From the NCBI GenBank assembly GCA_039183205.1, contig JBCDBR010000003.1, forward strand, positions 62,001-126,000: a stretch of 64,000 nucleotides of DNA, read 5' to 3'. Made by a program: the position numbers and the translations under genes. The DNA comes from HKCCE3408 sp039183205 (GTDB lineage Bacteria > Pseudomonadota > Alphaproteobacteria > Rhodobacterales > Rhodobacteraceae). The notes beneath the pieces are model-generated. The model searched no databases. It was not told the origin of the DNA and saw nothing but the letters and a program-made list of their open reading frames with translations. This document shows positions 9,594 through 18,238 of this stretch, one piece after another (within the stretch, counting starts at the first letter, position 1; each line of letters starts with the position of its first letter).

Positions 9594-9852
9594 GGGCAAT
9601 CCTCAAGGTGGCGGCGAGACAACGCTATGGCGCCGAGAAAGCGCTGTCAAATGCTGCAACTGCCCAAATATTACGCGTGACGCCGCGGCATCGGGCTTGC
9701 TTTTTGGTGAATCTAGGCGTGTGATGCCGGAGTGGGGGCCAACCCCGTGATTTGCGTTGCACAGCATTTGGCGGCCACGTCACTGTGGCAGTCATAAATG
9801 CCGGAGCACGCGAAAGGCTCATGCAAGCCATCCAACATGGAGAGGAAGATAC

Positions 9853-11568
9853 ATGAAAATGAAACTTGGTCTTATTGGGGCGGTGTTTGCGCTCGCCCCT
9901 ATGGCCGCTGTCGCCGACGCGCATCTGACGCGAGGCGGCTCAGGCCATCTAAACATTATCTATTGGCAAGCCCCTTCGACGCTTAACCCGTTTCTCTCGG
10001 GTGGTACGAAAGAGGTGGAATCGGCCTCAATGGTTCTCGAAAGCCTTGCGCGGTTCGACCAGACAGGCACGATGGTCCCCTGGCTTGCCGCGGATATCCC
10101 GACGATCGAAAATGGCGGCGTGGCGGAGGATCTGACCTCGATCACCTGGACCTTGCAGGATGGCATCCTTTGGTCCGATGGCACCGCCTTCACCGCCGCA
10201 GATGCTGTGTTTACCTGGGAATATTGTACGCATCCGGACATGGGTTGCGCCCAGTCGAGCTACTTTGACGGTGTCACCAGCGTTGAAGCGGTCGATGATC
10301 TGACGCTGACGATTAACTTCGATCAGCCCACCCCGTTCCCTTACACGGCCTTCGTCGGCTCCGAGAGCCCGATTCTCCAGGCAGCCCAATTTTCTGAATG
10401 CATCGGTGCGCGCGCACCGGAATGCACAGACGCGAATTTCGGCCCGATCGGCACCGGCCCGTTTGTGGTGACCGAATTCCGTCCGAACGACGTCATTGAG
10501 CTTGTCGCCAATGATAACTTCCGCTTCCCCGACCGTCCCTACTTTGCATCGGTGACGTTCAAAGGTGGTGGCGATGCCGCCGCCGCGGCGCGCTCGGTGC
10601 TGGAAACGGGCGAGTTCGACTATGCCTGGAACCTCCAGATCGACCCGACCATCCTTGCCGAGATGGAAGCGAACGGTCTTGGCACGGTTGTGACTGCCTT
10701 CGGAACCAGCGTGGAGCGGTTGCACCTCAACCAGCTGAACCCCGATCCAGCCCTCGGAGATGTGCGCTCGACCGCAGATGCCGGCCCGCACCCGTTCTTG
10801 GCCAACCCGGTCATCGGTCAGGCGATGTCCATGGCAATCGACCGTGCATTGCTTGTGGAAATTGGTTATGGGGCCGGTGGTCAACCAACATGCAACGTGC
10901 TGCCCGCGCCTGATCTTTATGCCTCGACCGCCAATGACGGATGTCTCGTGCAGGATATCGCCGGCGCAAACGCCTTGTTGGATGAGGCTGGCATCGTCGA
11001 TACCGATGGCGACGGCATTCGCGAATACGAAGGCACGCCGATCAGCGTTCTTTACCAGACCTCAACCAACGCCGTGCGTCAGGACACGCAAGCGCTGGTC
11101 AAGCAATGGTGGGCGGAAATCGGCATCGACACGGAGCTGCGCAACATCGACGCGTCGGTCTTCTTTGGTGGCGATCCGGCCTCTCCGGACACGTTCCAAA
11201 AGTTCTATGCCGACGTTGAGATGTACACCAACAACTTCTCCGGTGTTGACCCGCAGGCCTATATGGCCAACTGGGCGTGTTCTGAATGGCCGGGCCCCGA
11301 CACGCAGTGGCAGGGTTCCAACATTCAACGCTTCTGCGACGAGGCCTATGACGCGATGATCGATGAATTCGCAACAACTGCGGATCTCGAAGAACGCGGC
11401 CGCATCGCGCGTGAGATGAACGACATGATTGTACAAAGCTACTCGATCATTCCGCTCATCCACCGTGGCGGCGTGTCGGCCCATGCCAACAGCCTCGGCG
11501 GCATCATGATGTCCGACTGGGACAGCGAGATCTGGAACATCATGGATTGGTACCGGATGCCAGAATAA
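9853..11568 (+). CDS. ABC transporter substrate-binding protein, peptide family (SBP_bac_5)
   Basis: A 571-residue periplasmic binding protein of the oligopeptide/dipeptide family. A Sec signal peptide with cleavage after ADA is visible at residues 1-23 (MKMKLGLIGAVFALAPMAAV). The mature start resembles family members (LNIIYWQAPSTLNPFLSGG). The ATG at 9853 follows GAGGAAG. The protein is acidic, contains several Cys residues, and ends with the typical DWDSEIWNIMDWY tail. It probably delivers a peptide or N-acyl amino acid to the permeases encoded next; the ligand is not inferable from sequence. The 259 nt between it and the divergent ATPase should hold two promoters. Confidence 0.93.
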   Translation: MKMKLGLIGAVFALAPMAAVADAHLTRGGSGHLNIIYWQAPSTLNPFLSGGTKEVESASMVLESLARFDQTGTMVPWLAADIPTIENGGVAEDLTSITWTLQDGILWSDGTAFTAADAVFTWEYCTHPDMGCAQSSYFDGVTSVEAVDDLTLTINFDQPTPFPYTAFVGSESPILQAAQFSECIGARAPECTDANFGPIGTGPFVVTEFRPNDVIELVANDNFRFPDRPYFASVTFKGGGDAAAAARSVLETGEFDYAWNLQIDPTILAEMEANGLGTVVTAFGTSVERLHLNQLNPDPALGDVRSTADAGPHPFLANPVIGQAMSMAIDRALLVEIGYGAGGQPTCNVLPAPDLYASTANDGCLVQDIAGANALLDEAGIVDTDGDGIREYEGTPISVLYQTSTNAVRQDTQALVKQWWAEIGIDTELRNIDASVFFGGDPASPDTFQKFYADVEMYTNNFSGVDPQAYMANWACSEWPGPDTQWQGSNIQRFCDEAYDAMIDEFATTADLEERGRIAREMNDMIVQSYSIIPLIHRGGVSAHANSLGGIMMSDWDSEIWNIMDWYRMPE

Positions 11569-11576
11569 CGCATTTC

Positions 11577-11603
11577 GTGGGCCCGCTGTGATGGCGGGCC
11601 CAC
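11577..11603 (+). terminator. Perfect 10-bp hairpin between binding-protein and permease genes
   Basis: GTGGGCCCGC at 11577-11586 and its exact complement GCGGGCCCAC at 11594-11603 flank a 7-nt loop. It begins 9 nt after the binding-protein stop. No T-run follows, so it is more likely an mRNA-stabilising or partial termination structure that keeps the binding protein in excess over the permeases than a full terminator. Confidence 0.6.
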
Positions 11604-11652
11604 ATCTTCGTTCCGACCTTTCCGCAAACTGCTGAGCTGAGGCGCCGCGCGT

Positions 11653-12663
11653 ATGCTGACCTACACGATCCGCCGTTTGATCCTTGCGATCCCGACGCTT
11701 CTGTTCATCAGTTTCATCATTTTCTTGATCGTCAAACTTAGCCCGTCCGATCCGACGGCCGGGCTTCCCCTGACCATTCCGCCCGAAGTGCGCGAACAAA
11801 TCCGCGAAAGCCTGGGCGTGAACGATCCGGTCTTTTTGCAGTATTTCAAATGGCTGAAACTGATGGTTTGGGACGAGCCGCTTCATCTGCTTGAGGCATC
11901 CACCGGCTGGTCCATCGCGCCCGATGATGGGGCGCGGATCATTAGCTACCAGACCCGCAGCCCGGTTATGGACCTCATCGTGCAGCGCATGCCGCAGACG
12001 CTCTGGGTTGTCGGCACGAGCTACATCGTTGGGATCATCATTGCTGTGCCGCTCGGGATCGTGTCGGCCTACAAGCAATATTCGGTGTTCGACCAAGTCG
12101 GCACCTTTATCTCGATGCTGGGCTTTTCTGTCCCGACCTTCTTCACCGGCGTTCTTTTCATCGTCATTTTCGCGGTGAATTTGGGGTGGTTCCCAAGCGT
12201 CTACGACACGACCCATGAGGTCACCGACTGGGATAGCTTCATCGTCCAGCTCAAACAGATCATCATGCCCGTCATGGTGCTGGGGCTGTTCAACGCCAGC
12301 CAGATCAGCCGGTTCATGCGCGCCTCGATGCTGGACAATCTCAGCCAGGATTACGTCCGTACCGCACGCGCCAAGGGCATGAGCGAACAAACGGTTGTTC
12401 TCAAACACGTGCTGCGCAATTCAATGATCCCGGTGGTCACGGTGATCGCGCTCAACGTGCCGGCCGTCTTTGGCGGGGCGATCATCACAGAGCAGGTCTT
12501 CAAGGTGAACGGGATCGGGCAGCTTTTGATCATTGCCATCCAAAGCGGCGATGTGCCAGTGGTGCAAACCGTCAGCTTCATCTTCGCTATCTTGATCGTG
12601 CTCTTTAACCTCATCGCCGATGTACTCTACGGCGTCCTTGACCCGAGGATCCGCTATGACTGA
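11653..12663 (+). CDS. Peptide ABC transporter permease, DppB type
   Basis: A 336-residue inner-membrane permease with six predicted helices, beginning MLTYTIRRLILAIPTLLFIS as usual for DppB/OppB. The conserved cytoplasmic EAA-type loop that contacts the ATPase is seen as RTARAKGMSEQTVVLKHVLR at about residues 237-256. The insert around residues 75-110 is longer than in many DppB proteins. The gene overlaps dppC-like by 8 nt (ATGACTGA), which indicates translational coupling. Confidence 0.95.
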   Translation: MLTYTIRRLILAIPTLLFISFIIFLIVKLSPSDPTAGLPLTIPPEVREQIRESLGVNDPVFLQYFKWLKLMVWDEPLHLLEASTGWSIAPDDGARIISYQTRSPVMDLIVQRMPQTLWVVGTSYIVGIIIAVPLGIVSAYKQYSVFDQVGTFISMLGFSVPTFFTGVLFIVIFAVNLGWFPSVYDTTHEVTDWDSFIVQLKQIIMPVMVLGLFNASQISRFMRASMLDNLSQDYVRTARAKGMSEQTVVLKHVLRNSMIPVVTVIALNVPAVFGGAIITEQVFKVNGIGQLLIIAIQSGDVPVVQTVSFIFAILIVLFNLIADVLYGVLDPRIRYD

Positions 12664-13588
12664 TGCCACTGCGCCAGACCCCAAGGTCACCGAAGCCGAA
12701 CATGTCAAACCGCCGCGCAACCAATGGTGGGATGTATGGGATCAGTTCAAAACGCACAAAGGCGCGCTCTTTGGGCTTGGGTTTTTCATCTTCGCGCTGC
12801 TTTTTGTGACGATCGGCCCGCTGATCTGGACGCTTGATCCGGCATTCATTGATGTCCGCGCGCGCAATACTGGCCCCTCCTGGGCACATCCCTTGGGCGC
12901 AGATCAGTTGGGACGCGACACCTTGGCCCGGATGATGATGGGCGGGCAGACATCCATCGCTGTGGGCCTGACGGCGATGCTTTTGGCCTTGGTGCTTGGC
13001 ACGCTTATTGGCGTTACGGCGGGCTATTTCCGCCGGCTCGACGGCCCATTGATGCGGCTGACCGATCTTTTCCTCGCGCTACCGCTTTTGCCGCTTCTGC
13101 TGGTCATCATCATGCTTTTCCGGGATCAGCTGCGCGCGTCATTTGGGCCCGAGGGCGGGATCTTTGTTCTGATCGTCGTGGTGATCGGGGTCACCTCTTG
13201 GATGCAAACCGCGCGGGTCGTGCGCGGTGACGTGCTGGCGCTGAAAGAACGCGAATTCGTGCTCGCCGCGAAATCAATCGGCACGCCATCGCACCAGATG
13301 ATTTTGCGCCACATTCTGCCCAATGTGATGTCACCGATTATGGTGTCTGCAACGCTCGGGATCGCCAACGCGATCATCACCGAATCGGCGCTTAGCTTTC
13401 TGGGCCTGGGCTTTCCATCGGATTTCCCCACTTGGGGCCGGCTCCTTTTTGACGCCACCGAATGGCTTCAGCGCAATCCTGAGCGCGTCATTTGGCCGGG
13501 TCTTGCAATCTCTTTGACTGTGCTCAGCGTCAATTACATTGGCGACGGGCTTCGCGATGCGCTTGATCCACGCATCCGCGGACGCTGA
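12656..13588 (+). CDS. Peptide ABC transporter permease, DppC type
   Basis: A 310-residue permease partnering the preceding DppB-like protein. It has a charged N-terminal leader of about 40 residues, then OppC-type helices. The EAA loop is visible as EREFVLAAKSIGTPSHQMIL, with GADQLGRDTLARMMMGGQTS earlier in the chain. The ATG at 12656 lies inside the end of the dppB-like gene. The end LDPRIRGR matches the family. No further gene follows in this rightward unit. Confidence 0.95.
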   Translation: MTDATAPDPKVTEAEHVKPPRNQWWDVWDQFKTHKGALFGLGFFIFALLFVTIGPLIWTLDPAFIDVRARNTGPSWAHPLGADQLGRDTLARMMMGGQTSIAVGLTAMLLALVLGTLIGVTAGYFRRLDGPLMRLTDLFLALPLLPLLLVIIMLFRDQLRASFGPEGGIFVLIVVVIGVTSWMQTARVVRGDVLALKEREFVLAAKSIGTPSHQMILRHILPNVMSPIMVSATLGIANAIITESALSFLGLGFPSDFPTWGRLLFDATEWLQRNPERVIWPGLAISLTVLSVNYIGDGLRDALDPRIRGR

Positions 13589-13627
13589 TCCCAATTCGGG
13601 CAAAATTGCGGAAAACTTTGCGCAACA

Positions 13628-13651
13628 CGGCGAAGATCCACAGCTTCGCCG
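13628..13651 (+). terminator. Possible hairpin downstream of the peptide permease operon
   Basis: CGGCGAAG (13628-13635) and CTTCGCCG (13644-13651) form an 8-bp stem with an 8-nt loop, 40 nt after the last permease stop. There is no T-tract, so termination here is a guess from position. Confidence 0.4.
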
Positions 13652-13724
13652 CGGCTCGGCTCGAATTTCGCCATTTTCCAGGCTTAACCCTTAAGAGCGG
13701 GGGAGTTCTTTAATGAGGTCTTAA

Positions 13725-14390
13725 ATGTTGCGCCAGGACTTCGTGATTTTTCAGGCGGAAACGCAAACCGGCATACATGTTGAAATCGGTGCGTCGCTCT
13801 TGCTTTTGGGCTTTGTCATGGTTCACCTGGTGGGCGGCGCCGCGGCATTCCTGTACGATCTCGCGATATTTCTGACGATCGTGTTTTCGCTTCACCTGCG
13901 GGAAATGGCCCGGGCTTGGATGGTGCAACTGCACGGCCTGCGGCTGGATGGCGTGGTTCTATCCGGCGCCGGCGGTCGAACCCTGCATGCGCGCGGCACG
14001 ACCAAACAAGAAGAGCTGATCGCCATAACCGGCCCGCTGACGAGCTTTGCACTATGGGCCGGCGCAAATCTAATCCTGACCTTGCTGCCAGATGGCGAGA
14101 TCGCCCATTGGCTGCGCATCTTCGCGTTTATCAACCTCTTCATCGGTATCTTCACGATCCTTCCGATCCAACCGCTGGACGGTGGACGTTTCTTTTACCT
14201 GTGGCTGGGCCGGGTTTTAGGACATCGGATTGCCAACAGACTCATGGGCGGGATCGGATTGCTCTTGTCGCTGATATGGTTGCCGGCCTGCCTCTTGGCC
14301 TTCATCATCTTTGGCATGGTGCTGATCGCGTTGCCCTCCGTGCAAGAGCATTGGGCGATGCTCAAAGGCGATGCGGCAATCGAAGACTAG
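13725..14390 (+). CDS. M50 site-2-protease-fold membrane protein with degenerate active site
   Basis: A 221-residue polytopic membrane protein whose second half matches the intramembrane metalloprotease fold: NLFIGIFTILPIQPLDGGR (137-155) is the PxxPLDGGR motif with the metal-ligand Asp D152. At the position of HExxH the sequence reads R59-E60-M61-A62-R63, so both zinc-binding histidines are arginine; the spacing to Gly71 matches the family exactly. It is therefore probably not an active zinc protease and may bind or scaffold a substrate. The start is an ATG with GAGGT 7 nt upstream. The gene converges on xseA, sharing 4 nt of stop region. Alternative view: an unrelated membrane protein that only resembles M50. 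Confidence 0.68.
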   Translation: MLRQDFVIFQAETQTGIHVEIGASLLLLGFVMVHLVGGAAAFLYDLAIFLTIVFSLHLREMARAWMVQLHGLRLDGVVLSGAGGRTLHARGTTKQEELIAITGPLTSFALWAGANLILTLLPDGEIAHWLRIFAFINLFIGIFTILPIQPLDGGRFFYLWLGRVLGHRIANRLMGGIGLLLSLIWLPACLLAFIIFGMVLIALPSVQEHWAMLKGDAAIED

Positions 14391-15865
14391 GCATCGAAGA
14401 GATCGCCCTGCCCGGGCTTATCCGGCCTCGACGGCGACCGTTTGCCAGGTGCATTTGGGCCAAGTGTAACGCGGCCATCTGCGAATTGGATCTCAAGCCG
14501 CGCGGCGATTTTGGCCTTCTCCGCCGATGTCACGATCTTTTGGTCCGCGCGGATGACGGCATAACCACGTTTCAGCGTTTCTTCATATCCCAAGGATTGC
14601 AGCAGTCGCGCAGCCGCGCTCAGCTGTGTTTGGCGTGTCTCGATGCCGCGTCGGATGCCACGTGCCAAATCCACGCGCGCCAAGGCCTGGCGCTGCGCGG
14701 CCAACCTCTCCGCGATGCGGCCGACAGACAATTGGCCGCTTGTCCGGCTGAGCCGCACCCGCGCCTGAGCAAGGCGGCGGTCAAGCACTGGTCGCAATGC
14801 CGCGCTTACGTCTCGCGCGATTTGTCGCTTGATCTGCACATTGCGCAGGAGCGCCGGCCCAAGCGCATCGGCCTGCCGATCCAGCCGCTGGCGCGCGGTG
14901 TCAAAAAGCGCCTCCCGCCGGGGCAGCGCGCGCGCCAGATCATCGAGCCGTTGACGCCTGAGACCGGTGGCACCGGTGATGGCGCGGGTTAGATGCCCGG
15001 CTTGTGCGGTGACCCAACTGAGCAATTCGGCGCGCACAGGCACGGCTATTTCAGCCGCCGCGGTTGGTGTCGGCGCGCGCCGGTCCGCAGCATGATCGAT
15101 CAGCGTCGTATCGGTTTCATGCCCCACAGCCGAAATCAGCGGAATAGCACTATCGGCCGCGGCACGAACCACGATCTCTTCATTGAAACCCCACAGGTCC
15201 TCCAGGCTGCCACCACCGCGCGCCACGATGATAAGATCGGGTCGCGCGATCGCTCCGCCATGGTCTGGCAGATCGTTAAATCCGCGAATGGCACGGGCGA
15301 CTTGCTGGGCGCTGCCTTGGCCCTGGACAGCCACGGGCCAAATCAAAACCGTCCGGGGAAAGCGGTCGCGCAACCGGTGCAGGATGTCCCGGATCACCGC
15401 GCCGGACGGCGACGTGACCACCCCAATGACGTTCGGAAGATAGGGCAGCGAGCGCTTGCGCGCGGCATCAAACAGCCCTTCGGCCGCCAAGGCCTTGCGG
15501 CGCTTTTCCAGCATCGCCATCAAGGCGCCTTCGCCGGCAACCTCCATGGCATCGACATTGAGATTGTAGCGTGACTGCGGCCCATAGGTGGACAATCGGC
15601 CGGTGACAATGACCTCCAGGCCTTCTTCGGGCTCGATCCCCAAACCCGCGACCTGACCCTTCCAGGTCGTGCAGGAAATGACGTTCTTGTCGTCCTTAAG
15701 ATCATAATAATAATGCCCGGACCGGGCGCGCATGACGCGGCCCAATTCACCGCGCACGCGGACGCGCCCGAAGGCCCCTTCCAGCGTGCGTTTAATCGAC
15801 CCGGTCAGTTCGGAGACCGAAAATTCGGGCGCATTCGAAGGCGTGCTATCGTCTAACAGGTCCAT
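14387..15865 (-). CDS. xseA: Exodeoxyribonuclease VII large subunit
   Basis: A 492-residue subunit of the single-strand-specific nuclease ExoVII, which works with the small subunit XseB (not in this window). The N-terminal OB-fold (about residues 15-115) includes GHYYYDLKDDKNVISCTTWK. The catalytic domain contains GGGSLEDLWGFNEE and SAVGHETDTTLIDHAADRRA, followed by the long coiled-coil region (about 290-420) and the C-terminal GYAV segment. The stop overlaps that of the M50-like gene by 4 nt, and the gene diverges from purD. Confidence 0.96.
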   Translation of the reverse strand: MDLLDDSTPSNAPEFSVSELTGSIKRTLEGAFGRVRVRGELGRVMRARSGHYYYDLKDDKNVISCTTWKGQVAGLGIEPEEGLEVIVTGRLSTYGPQSRYNLNVDAMEVAGEGALMAMLEKRRKALAAEGLFDAARKRSLPYLPNVIGVVTSPSGAVIRDILHRLRDRFPRTVLIWPVAVQGQGSAQQVARAIRGFNDLPDHGGAIARPDLIIVARGGGSLEDLWGFNEEIVVRAAADSAIPLISAVGHETDTTLIDHAADRRAPTPTAAAEIAVPVRAELLSWVTAQAGHLTRAITGATGLRRQRLDDLARALPRREALFDTARQRLDRQADALGPALLRNVQIKRQIARDVSAALRPVLDRRLAQARVRLSRTSGQLSVGRIAERLAAQRQALARVDLARGIRRGIETRQTQLSAAARLLQSLGYEETLKRGYAVIRADQKIVTSAEKAKIAARLEIQFADGRVTLGPNAPGKRSPSRPDKPGQGDLFDA

Positions 15866-16047
15866 GCCGCCAAGCTATCAGCCTGCACGGCGTCCACAAG
15901 ATGCCAGCAACACCCGAGCCGTGCGCGTTTTCTCGCCGGACAGACGCGTGCCGCGGTAAGAGCTCGGATTTCGCATGGCCTTGGTTGTCCCGGATCGGGC
16001 GGGCGGATAGACAATGCCCAAAGCGCATGTCCGGCGGGGGATTTGGC

Positions 16048-17310
16048 ATGAATATTCTGATCTTGGGTGCGGGCGGGCGCGAGCATGCATTGGCTTGGGC
16101 GGTTCTACAAAACCCAAAATGCGACAAGTTAATTGTCGCACCGGGTAATGCCGGGATCGCACAAATCGCAACCTGCGCCGATTTAGAAATAACCGATCCC
16201 GCCGCGGTCGTCGACTTTGCCGCCGATGCCGCGATCGATTTCGTGATCATCGGCCCCGAGGCGCCGTTGGCCGCCGGGGTCGCGGACGCCTTGGCCGCAG
16301 CCAATATTCTGGCTTTCGGCCCGTCCGGCGCGGCCGCGCAATTGGAGGCATCAAAGGCCTTCACCAAAGAGATTTGCGATGCCTCCGGCGCGCCAACTGC
16401 GGCATGGGCGCGGTTTACCGAAGCAAAAGACGCGCATGAATATGTCAGCCAGAAAGGCGCGCCGATTGTGGTGAAGGCCGATGGGTTGGCCGCCGGTAAG
16501 GGGGTCGTGGTCGCCGAAACCCTCGACGCCGCACATGCGGCCATCGATGAGATGTTTGGCGGCGCCTTTGGCCCGGCCGGGGCGGCGGTTGTGATCGAAG
16601 ATTTTATGACCGGGGAGGAGGCGTCTTTTTTCGTCCTCTGCGACGGTGAGACCGCCTGCCCGATCGGCACCGCGCAAGATCACAAGCGCGTCGGCGAGGG
16701 CGATACCGGACCCAATACCGGAGGCATGGGGGCCTATTCGCCGGCGCCGGTTTTGACCGATGCTGTCGCCGAGACCGCGCTCAGCGAGATTATCCGCCCA
16801 ACCTTGGCGGAGATGGCCAGGCGCGGTACGCCCTATCGCGGCGTGCTTTATGCCGGCTTGATGATCGATGCGGGCAGACCGCGCCTAGTCGAATACAACG
16901 TGCGCTTCGGCGATCCGGAATGCCAGGTCTTGATGATGCGGCTGGGTGGGCAAGTGCTCGACCTTTTGCTCGCCGCGGCGGAGGGTCGGTTGGACGAGAT
17001 GTCGGTGAACTGGGCCGATGATTACGCATTGACGGTGGTCATGGCGGCCAAGGGCTATCCCGGTTCCTATCGGAAAGGCAGCGTAATCGGCGGCCTTGAG
17101 CAAGCGGCAGCGGACACGCAGCACATGGTGTTTCACGCCGGAACCGCGCGGGTCGAAGGCAGCTGGCGGGCCGAGGGCGGACGGGTTCTGAACGTCACGG
17201 CCCGTGGCGCAAGCCTGACAGAGGCGCATGCGCGCGCCTACAAGATGGTTGATCGTCTCGATTGGCCGGATGGGTTTTGCCGACGCGATATCGGCTGGCG
17301 AGCTTTATAA
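16048..17310 (+). CDS. purD: Phosphoribosylamine--glycine ligase
   Basis: A 420-residue ATP-grasp enzyme joining glycine to phosphoribosylamine in purine synthesis. It opens MNILILGAGGREHALAWAVL, the PurD signature N-terminus, and contains KADGLAAGKGVVVA, TGGMGAYSP and RFGDPECQV, all diagnostic. The ATG at 16048 follows GGGGGA. The 182 nt separating it from the divergent xseA is a plausible shared promoter region. Confidence 0.97.
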   Translation: MNILILGAGGREHALAWAVLQNPKCDKLIVAPGNAGIAQIATCADLEITDPAAVVDFAADAAIDFVIIGPEAPLAAGVADALAAANILAFGPSGAAAQLEASKAFTKEICDASGAPTAAWARFTEAKDAHEYVSQKGAPIVVKADGLAAGKGVVVAETLDAAHAAIDEMFGGAFGPAGAAVVIEDFMTGEEASFFVLCDGETACPIGTAQDHKRVGEGDTGPNTGGMGAYSPAPVLTDAVAETALSEIIRPTLAEMARRGTPYRGVLYAGLMIDAGRPRLVEYNVRFGDPECQVLMMRLGGQVLDLLLAAAEGRLDEMSVNWADDYALTVVMAAKGYPGSYRKGSVIGGLEQAAADTQHMVFHAGTARVEGSWRAEGGRVLNVTARGASLTEAHARAYKMVDRLDWPDGFCRRDIGWRAL

Positions 17311-17321
17311 AACTGGCCCTT

Positions 17322-17362
17322 GAGCCGGGCGGCGGCCCGGCTCGAGCCCGGGCAGGCCCGGG
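17322..17362. terminator. GC-rich double hairpin between convergent purD and lyxose isomerase genes
   Basis: Two back-to-back inverted repeats: GAGCCGGG (17322-17329) with CCCGGCTC (17336-17343), and CCCGGGC (17347-17353) with GCCCGGG (17356-17362). They sit just past the purD stop and before the stop of the convergent gene, so a bidirectional transcription barrier is likely, although neither is followed by a T-tract. Confidence 0.5.
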
Positions 17363-17408
17363 CCGCTCGCCAAGCCGCGCTGCCGCGGACCAAAGCCCGC
17401 CCGTCCGG

Positions 17409-18095
17409 TCAGCTAAGCCATCGATCGTAATCGGAGACCAAGAGATGCGTGGGCGGCTCGTCTTCCTCAATCGCGGCGAACCGTCCGATCGGTTCGCGAA
17501 ACCAATTATCGGTTTCGTCGTCATTGACGGTGGACACTTCGCCGATCAGGACATCGCCGCCCTCGCCCCAAAAGGCGTGCCAGTCGCCCGGCATGAGCGT
17601 CACACTTTCGCCAGGCGCCAGTTTGAGCACCTCACCTGCGGCAAAGCGGCGTTCGATGCCGTCGCACATGACCGTCCCTCCGGCCGTTTCGTCAAACGCG
17701 CCATCCTCCGCCGAACCGAAGAGCTCGATGGCCAATGTGGCCCCGCCGCGATTGATGATATCTTCGGCCTTGATGTAGTGGCTATGCATCGGGCTCAGCT
17801 GATCTTTCTTGGAAATCAGCAGCTTTTCAGCATAGCACATGCCGCCGCCGCGCTGTAGATCCGCAAGCCGGCCGTTGCGCAACGTGAACAGAAAAAGCCC
17901 CATCTCATCGTACCGGCCCGCGCCGTAATCCGTTATGTCCCAGCCGCAGCGGCCGGAAATGAGCGCCGCCGCAGCCGCCTTGTGCTCTTGCATCTCTTCG
18001 GGGCTCCACGCCGCAAAAGGCGGCAACACAAAGCCATGGGCGGCAATCATCTCATGCGCCTCTGCCATGATGGCGTTGATTTCTGAGCGTTTCAT
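17409..18095 (-). CDS. D-lyxose ketol-isomerase family cupin protein
   Basis: A 228-residue cupin that I recognise as the D-lyxose isomerase family (D-lyxose to D-xylulose), formerly DUF1498. Visible features are an N-terminal helix (MKRSEINAIMAEAHEMIAAH), the metal-binding cupin strand containing SPMHSHYIKAEDI with two His and a Glu, and the second motif MPGDWHAFWGEGG with a further His. ATG 18095 follows GGAGGG; the upstream extension of the frame is rejected. No sugar transporter or kinase adjoins, so the physiological sugar is uncertain. Confidence 0.82.
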   Translation of the reverse strand: MKRSEINAIMAEAHEMIAAHGFVLPPFAAWSPEEMQEHKAAAAALISGRCGWDITDYGAGRYDEMGLFLFTLRNGRLADLQRGGGMCYAEKLLISKKDQLSPMHSHYIKAEDIINRGGATLAIELFGSAEDGAFDETAGGTVMCDGIERRFAAGEVLKLAPGESVTLMPGDWHAFWGEGGDVLIGEVSTVNDDETDNWFREPIGRFAAIEEDEPPTHLLVSDYDRWLS

Positions 18096-18238
18096 CGGAC
18101 CCTCCCTCGGAACGATCTGAGGCAGTTTCAACAGCCGCAGCAAATTGGCAAGCCTGTTTCGGCTTGACCCCATAAGCTGGCGCGACAAGGGCGCCGGCGC
18201 CGTGGTAGGCTCACAACCGCATCAGAAGGATTGCCGCC

